A stretch of 64,000 nucleotides of DNA, taken from Tetracentron sinense. Lineage: Eukaryota; Streptophyta; Magnoliopsida; Trochodendrales; Trochodendraceae. The notes below the pieces were generated by a model. That model worked only from the letters and a program-made list of their open reading frames with translations. It was not told the origin of the DNA and did not search any database. Shown here in pieces: positions 57,159-64,000 of this stretch. The position numbers and the translations under genes are program-made. Position 1 is the stretch's first letter. Each line of letters begins with the position of its first letter. The stretch is from positions 10,498,499-10,562,498 of the forward strand of contig CM026551.1 in NCBI GenBank assembly GCA_015143295.1. The letters run 5' to 3'.

Positions 57159-57322
57159 GAGAAATGCTAGCCTTACTCTCAGTCAATCAATACTCTCACC
57201 CTCTACGAACCACTTATCCAACTTTTTTGGTTAGAGGGTGTTTTAATCATTACATAAAGGACAGATGGTTGGTGAATGTTGAGAGTAAGGATTGACTGAG
57301 AGTAGCGCTAGCACTCCTCTTA
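57159..57322. mobile_element. Foldback MITE, AAATGCTAGCCTTACTCTC type
   Basis: ATGCTAGCCTTACTCTCAGT then CAATC on the left mirrors GATTGACTGAGAGTAGCGCTAGCA on the right. Pairing continues inward. Similar ends appear near 47625-47645 and 47775. Confidence 0.7.
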
Positions 57323-57603
57323 TTATTATTTTTTTGGTTTAGTAGGGTAGAAGTTAGTATATGTGCTGGTTGGGTATGACTATCTTATTCGTACATAGGT
57401 GAGACATTTATGGCCATCTTATTATTATAATTTCAATTTATGTTGTTGCATCTCTATCCTCTTGTGTAGTGTTGTATGCTATTGTGATTATAAACCGTAT
57501 CAAACAAAATTACAAATTTACACTAGCATGCACAAGGAATTTTATTTTCTCAAATAAAAATTTAAGCTATAAAAATAGCAAATTGATGCAGGGGCACCCT
57601 ACT

Positions 57604-58699
57604 TAGGGGTGGCTATTAAACAAAGATGCCCCGTGCCCACTAACAGTTTGAGCTTGACTTGTTAAAAGTTCAACTCATTTATTTATCTAATAAACAAGGC
57701 AAAAAAAAAGAAGCTAAGCTCAAGCGTGATTTTCGAGCTCGTTTAATTAACGAGACAAACTTGAACACACCCCTACTCGGCTCGTTCAAATATATATAAT
57801 AATCTCAAATTCTAAAGTTAAGTATATTTATTATTAAAAAGTTAAGTATATTTATAATATATAGGAAAGATTAATAAATATATAATGTATTTTAAACAAT
57901 AAGAATATTATTTATACAATTGTAAAATTTCATAAAATTTTAAGAAATATTGTAACTCTTTTACCTATACAAGGATAATAAAATAAAATTTAATCCTAAT
58001 AAATAGTTATATCTAATGAACTAAGCTGCTCGCAAACTGCTCAAGCACGACTCGAGCTTGCGTGTTAAAGTCATAGTCACAAAAAACTGCGTTTTTAAAA
58101 AAAAACTCGTTTAAAACGCGCATTAATACCCTATCATAGAAAACGGCGTTTAAAACCCGTTTTTTGAATAAAACACGTATTATAGTTTTAAACTCGTTTA
58201 AAACGAATAATTAGAAGAAAAAAAACCGAATAATACGAAAAAAACTGATAAGTTTAAAAAAAATTGAGAATGAAGATTATGCAGATATTGATAAAGGGAT
58301 TGATAAATATAAATGAGTGATTTTATTAATATATGTATTTTAGTCTTTTTATTAAATCTTGATAATTGATGTTTTAATGAAATTTAATGAATTGATTGAA
58401 TGAATTTGATGTTATGATCTTATTATTGTTGATTATAATTATTCTTTTTGTATATTATCTCACCAAATTATTAGATATATTAATTAACATTGTTACTAAT
58501 TTTTATAATTATAAATTTTTTTTTTCATTTTTTCCCTGAAATTTTTCCATACTTGACCATTGCCGAATTATTCCTGAACCCCGACTTTATGGTTATGGTT
58601 AAAGCTGAAGCTTGTTTATTCAATAAACAATTCAAGCTTAAACTTGATTTTAGAGCTCGATTACTTAATAAACAAGCTCATTTCAATAACACCCATAGT
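57604..58699. mobile_element. GAGCTC-type hAT-like element, interrupted
   Basis: TAGGGGTGGCTATTAAAC at the left and TTTCAATAACACCCATA at the right look like the termini of one element rich in AAGCTTGA/GCTCGAGC words. It was split by the CATAGT-type MITE at 58072-58597. The flanking duplication is ambiguous. Confidence 0.5.
58064..58605. mobile_element. CATAGT-type MITE (copy 6), nested
   Basis: The element at 58072-58597 is flanked by GTTAAAGT and GTTAAAGC (7 of 8 match). It starts CATAGTCACAAAAAACTGCG and ends CGACTTTATGGTTATG. The left half is rich in AAAACGCG/CGTTTTAA palindromic words. Confidence 0.75.
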
Positions 58700-58738
58700 C
58701 CTTACTTCATCACTCACCCGAATCTTTTACTTATTCAC

Positions 58739-58891
58739 TTATCTTATGTTTGGTTGCCAAGAAAATAAGTGAAAACATGAAAAGAAAAATAAAATAAGAT
58801 AAAACACAATTAAGAATTGTATTAGAAATTTAAAATTTTATTTTATTTTTCATGTTTTTACCTATTTTCTTGGCAACCCAACATTGCATTA
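58739..58891. mobile_element. Tourist-like MITE (copy 3), TTA duplication
   Basis: The element at 58742-58888 lies between TTA trinucleotides. It starts TCTTATGTTTGGTTGCCAAG and ends CTTGGCAACCCAACATTGCA. Confidence 0.8.
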
Positions 58892-60550
58892 GAAAATGTT
58901 TTTTTTTCTTTAGAAGGTTACACTTTCGGCCTTGTATAATTTTGATATCGTTGCACCTTGCAGGTTGTCTCTTATCAATGCCTTCGCACGTGCTCTGAAT
59001 TTATGGACGTTTCCCTTTCAACTGGTTCTTTTTCCGGTTCAGTTGTAACTCCTTCCTTTCATTAATACAGTTACCTCTTTATCCTAAAAAAAAATCAATG
59101 CCCTTTTAACGCGATGACTATGTTTGCACAGAGAATCCAACTCAATATGGATCCCTCAACACTATCGTCTCATAGAACCCAACTTTCACAGAGTTTAAAT
59201 GGGTATATAATTTATTAGTGGGTCCCGCTAATAATAAGAGTTTTTAAATGTTAATGATAAAATAGAACCTTATCTTATGAAGTTATAAGATAGATATATA
59301 ATACAAGGATAATAATATCTAATGAAAACTGGTTTAAAATATGATTTTTAATTACTTGTACTTTTAATAATAGAAGACTAAAAAGAATGACATGTATCAT
59401 TCTACTAATAAAAGTACAAAGAGTATGCAAAACTTTACTTTGACGTAAATATCCTTTAACTTTATTTATTTAATACATAATTTATAATATAACCAAACTT
59501 TAATTAAGTTACAATTTAATATTATGTGGGACCCATTATTAAAATAGGGTTGTTTTAGGACTCTATCATATTAGGGAAGAATCCTAAATGAGAGTTGGTT
59601 TAGGACTCTACTATATATTAGGGTAGAATTTTATTTCTATAGAAAGAGAGTTTCTCATAAATAAGAGTTGGTTTAGGACTCTACCATATTTTAAAGAAGA
59701 TAATCATAATTAGTATTTTCCTATAATCTCCACACCGCGATTGATTACCTGGGGAGCAACCAAGAAAAGATAAATAATGTTTCTAATATTAAATTTAAAT
59801 TAATATAGGAAATATTAAATTTAATTACTCAATAATATATAATATTATATTTAAAAATTATTCAATATAAAGAAAGTAACGTGACGTCTAATGAAAATAT
59901 ATTAAAAATTATATATTTTTTCTAAATTATATTTTAATAATAAAAAATTATACATACAAGGCACATGCATTTTTACTAGTACCAAATAAAAGAAAGTCCT
60001 CAATAATAGCCATTAAATTACTTTATCTTTATTAGTACTTTTCCCCATAAAAAGTCTGTCTTCATAGAGTCTAACCAATAATAATAACTATAAAAATAGA
60101 GAGAAATATTTATTACTAACTTTCGTGGTAGATCCTACTTAGCCAACGTATTAAAATCTTAATTACTAAAATAGATTATTATTAAATATACTAATATCTA
60201 ATAAAATTACACATTATGTGGCGTGCAAAGAAAAGTTATTAATTTTCTTTTATAAAATCTTTAATTTTTCTTATACTTTTAATTGTAGAATAATTAATAA
60301 ATTGACCAAGTATTATGGTCGAAGAATCTATAAAGCCCAACCCGACTATATATAACTAGAGAAACACTACCCTGCTTGCTCCGGTAATAGTCAATAGGTG
60401 TGTGTAGTCCCATGGGATGGACTTGATTTTGAGTCCCTTGAATGAGACAATTATTATGTCCATTAATTTATCAACCAAACCTGGTAACCTTCTAACGTTA
60501 AATGAGTGATGTCTCAAAAAAGAAAAAATTAAGGAGTTAGAAACCTAGCT
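58892..60550. other. AT-rich intergenic DNA
   Basis: I see no gene here. Local repeats include GTTTAGGACTCTACCATAT/ATATTAGGG blocks around 59540-59700 and TTAAATTTAATATT-type low complexity. Confidence 0.45.
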
Positions 60551-60551
60551 T

Positions 60552-60846
60552 CAATGTAATCATAACCAAATCGGTCATCGAACCGATTGAGTGGCCGGTT
60601 CCCGGTTTGACCGATTCGGTTCAATTGTGTTCTTTTTTGTGTTAAAAAAAAATATTTCTTTTCCCTTTTTACTCATTTATAGTCAGTTCAGATCGGTTCT
60701 CATCTCTATTTAACCATCGGTTTTTCTGATTTTGACAAAAATGATCGATTTTTAATTAGGTTCAGTTTAGGAATGTTTAGGAACTGATGAAGGGACCGGT
60801 TCCGGTTTTTCTGATTTGACCGGCCGGTCCGATTCTGACAACACTG
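60552..60846. mobile_element. ACCGGTC-rich inverted-repeat element, second copy
   Basis: It starts CAATGTAATCATAACCAAAT and ends CCGATTCTGACAACACTG, in reverse orientation to 18637-18928. No target duplication is visible, so it is probably older. Confidence 0.55.
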
Positions 60847-60899
60847 CACGGGAGAATTACTTGTGCATTAACAAAAACGCAACTAAAACTTTAGTACCT

Positions 60900-61150
60900 A
60901 AGTTAGATATTTGTATAGAAGTGGGGGGTCAGTCTGACTTTTAATTCATTTACATGCCGAGAGGCGAAATGCGAAATGCCTTTGCTCATCCCATAGCAGC
61001 TTTTGGGTCCCTTTTTCGGATTGGGGCCTTTTTCAATTGATGTCTCGGGATCCGTGGGATGAAAGCGTATTTTGATCCATCGGGGGCTAGGCCCCATTAG
61101 ATTGTTTTGGCTCCTGGGCAGCGGTTTTCTGTAATTAAAAAAAAAACCTA
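60900..61150. other. GC-richer segment of unknown origin
   Basis: A stretch with CATGCCGAGAGGCG, GGATCCGTGGGATGAAAGCG and CATCGGGGGCTAGGCCCCAT stands out from the AT-rich surroundings. It may be an organellar insertion or an old repeat. I cannot identify it. Confidence 0.25.
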
Positions 61151-61615
61151 AGTTGGATCTTAGGGTGAATATTAATTCGAGTAGGGATTTAGAAAAAATC
61201 TGAAAACCCATCAAATGCTTACATAGTTGAGTGGACGATCATGCCCATCTATTAAACACCTAGCATAAAATGGCTCAAAAGTGAAGTTTTTCTCTTTTTT
61301 AAGTTCATCAAATAATTACTTAGGGGACAATAATTCTCCGTTCGTTGATTGAAATCAAACAGCTTAAAGTTTGACTTATCATCCTCAATCAGAACCGCAT
61401 GATTAAACAAAGTCAACGGGCAGAGATGCGACTGAGAGACGTTTCTGTTAAAACTAAAAGTTAAAAAACTAGGGTAGAGGGGCAATCTCGTAATTGTAAG
61501 TTCCCCTTTTCACATATGACGGAAGATTCGGCGGGAAACCTGCTCCCAATCAGTCCCTTCTTTTGTTCTTTCTTTTCTGCTAGAATAAAGCCGTTTTTAT
61601 TCCCTCATCACTTTG

Positions 61616-61637
61616 ACTCTCTCTCTCTCTCTCTCTA
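61616..61637. repeat. (CT)n tract at the probable CYT1 transcription start
   Basis: About eleven CT units sit in the probable first leader exon or core promoter of the CYT1 gene. CT-rich tracts are common in plant 5' leaders. Confidence 0.7.
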
Positions 61638-61880
61638 GAGTCTAGACATATTTGTTCCATCTCTTCCTCTGCTTTTGTGCGCCGCTCTGAGACGTTCTTG
61701 CTTGGGCTTTAGGGTTTTGCAGTTTGGAAACACAAAGGTTCTTCATTAACTCTAATATATGGAATCGATCCTTTTTATTCTCTGCTTTATATATCTCTAA
61801 TTTGTCTGAGAAAATTTCCATTACCATCTTTTGTGTGGAGGACTTTAAGAGAGTGAGGAAGAGAGAGATTTGGGTTTAAG

Positions 61881-62995
61881 GTAAGGTTTTGATTGTACTT
61901 TCTTCTGGGCATTTTTCAGTTCTGTAAGAAAAGTGAGAAAATCTTGGAATCTGAAAGGCTATAAAGAAACAGAGATGACCAAAAGAGTCCATTGGTGTTT
62001 TTACTTAGAAAACGAGAAAAAAAAAATGAGGATTTTAGTATTTTCCCAATGTTTTTCTTTCCATCTTCTTTTAATTTTTGCAAAATAAGCAGGATTGAAC
62101 CTGAGTTAGTTTTCCTAAAGCTTCTAAAATTTCCAAATGGATTAAATTACTTCATAATGTTAAAATGACTCAAATTCGATTATAACTAAGTTCGAGCTCT
62201 AGTTGTAATGCAATAGGGGTTTGGTATATTTAATCCAGAGTATGTTGGTTTCATTGGGATTGCATGTTATTCTATTCTTAATTAAGGTTTTACTTTGTAA
62301 TTCTTTAAAAAAAAACATCATATTGATAAAAATAGTGGATTCTGCGATTAGTTTGAGAAAGGACGGAAGTGGGTTAAGGTCCGAGTCCATTTACACTCCA
62401 AATGTTTCCTCAACCAAGGTCTATCATTAGCATGCAATCGTTCTTCGGATTACTTGCAATTTAATTGTTTGCTTTAAAAAAAAAGTAAAAGTAGTGAATT
62501 AGGTGGCGTTTGGTTAGACTTCCTCCTGACTTTTGGGCTTCAGGAAGTGAAAAGTCTAGGATAAATGTGTTTGGTTAGCAACTTTCGAAATAACTTCCCG
62601 TGGAAGTAAAAATTCATGGAAGTTGATATATCTGCTTCCCGAGAAAGCAGGTGCAGGTAGCTTACCGCGGAAGTAGCTACTTCGAACTTTCACGGGAAGT
62701 TGACGGGACCTCTAATTTTACGGAAAAAAAAATTCGATGACGCTTTCACGGTTTTGAGCACTTGCATCTTGAAATCAGACTGTTGGGAATTCAATTGTTA
62801 CTTCTCTTAAGGGGTTATTTTCCTTACCCTTTCATAGTTCTTGCTGATTGCAACTTCTGTTTAAGCAAAGAAATGAAAAATCCCAAGGTTCATGACAAGA
62901 TGAATCATGGAATCATAGAACTTTTGACAGTATATTGTTTTAGCAGCAATTGTTGGGAAATCAAAAGTTAATTTCCTCTGAATTTTCTTATACAG
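61881..62995 (+). other. Probable leader intron of CYT1
   Basis: A GTAAGG donor follows TGGGTTTAAG at 61881, and TTCTTATACAG ends at 62995. About 1.1 kb would be removed, leaving a 196-base second leader segment before the ATG. A GGTGGCGTTTGGTT-type repeat begins near 62503 inside it. Inferred from splice-like ends. Confidence 0.5.
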
Positions 62996-63179
62996 AGTTA
63001 TCATATCAGATAGTGATCTGAATCTGCCACCCAACTTACGGGGAATCACTAATAAGATCTCTAGCTGAGTCTACCTAGTCAGGTTCAGCCACCTCCATTG
63101 CTATTGCTGCAAACGACCTTGTCGTGGGTGGATTTACTGCAACGTAAGTTCTTCGAAATACCATTTCAACCGGGAATAG

Positions 63180-64000
<821 letters not shown>

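Overview
This is nuclear DNA from a flowering plant, very probably a eudicot. Genes are split by GT-AG introns and lie far apart in AT-rich sequence full of miniature inverted-repeat elements, SINEs and minisatellites. The protein families are plant-specific: a PPR-SMR protein, a NAC factor and an LSD1-type zinc-finger protein. I cannot name the species. Bacterial features (operons, CRISPR, ribosome-binding sites) are absent. || Layout. 0.5-2.7 kb (minus): an intronless chloroplast PPR-SMR gene of the SOT1/PPR53 type. 2.79-2.91 kb (minus): a U6atac minor-spliceosomal snRNA gene with a complete Pol III promoter, directly upstream of the PPR gene. 3-12.4 kb: repeats, including two insertions nested one inside the other. 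13.1-16.2 kb (plus): a five-exon NAC gene of the ANAC096/ANAC071 group. 19.7-29.4 kb (plus): an eight-exon mitochondrial DAR GTPase (DGP2 type) with a 5.9-kb intron 2 full of repeats. 32.9-36.8 kb: minisatellites and a 2.7-kb GC-richer block with LTR-like ends. 36.9-39.3 kb (minus): a decayed MIP1-like RING ligase pseudogene. 48.4-50.6 kb (plus): LOL1, a three-zinc-finger LSD1-family gene. 50.6-61.5 kb: AT-rich, repeat-dominated DNA. 63.2-64.0 kb (plus): the first three exons of GDP-mannose pyrophosphorylase (CYT1/VTC1), cut by the window end. || The genes do not form one pathway. Their arrangement still carries information: the PPR-SMR + NAC pair matches the neighbours At5g46580/At5g46590, and the RING pseudogene + LOL1 pair matches At1g32530/At1g32540, as I recall the Arabidopsis gene order. 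These look like two ancestral eudicot syntenic pairs, the second with one member dying. || The most noteworthy items are the U6atac gene, a hAT-like MITE family (termini CATAGTnACAAAGT, 8-bp target duplications) with at least seven copies, three of them inside introns of the NAC, LOL1 and CYT1 genes, and the CYT1 copy whose target duplication ends three bases before an exon. I found no evidence of a wholly new biological system.
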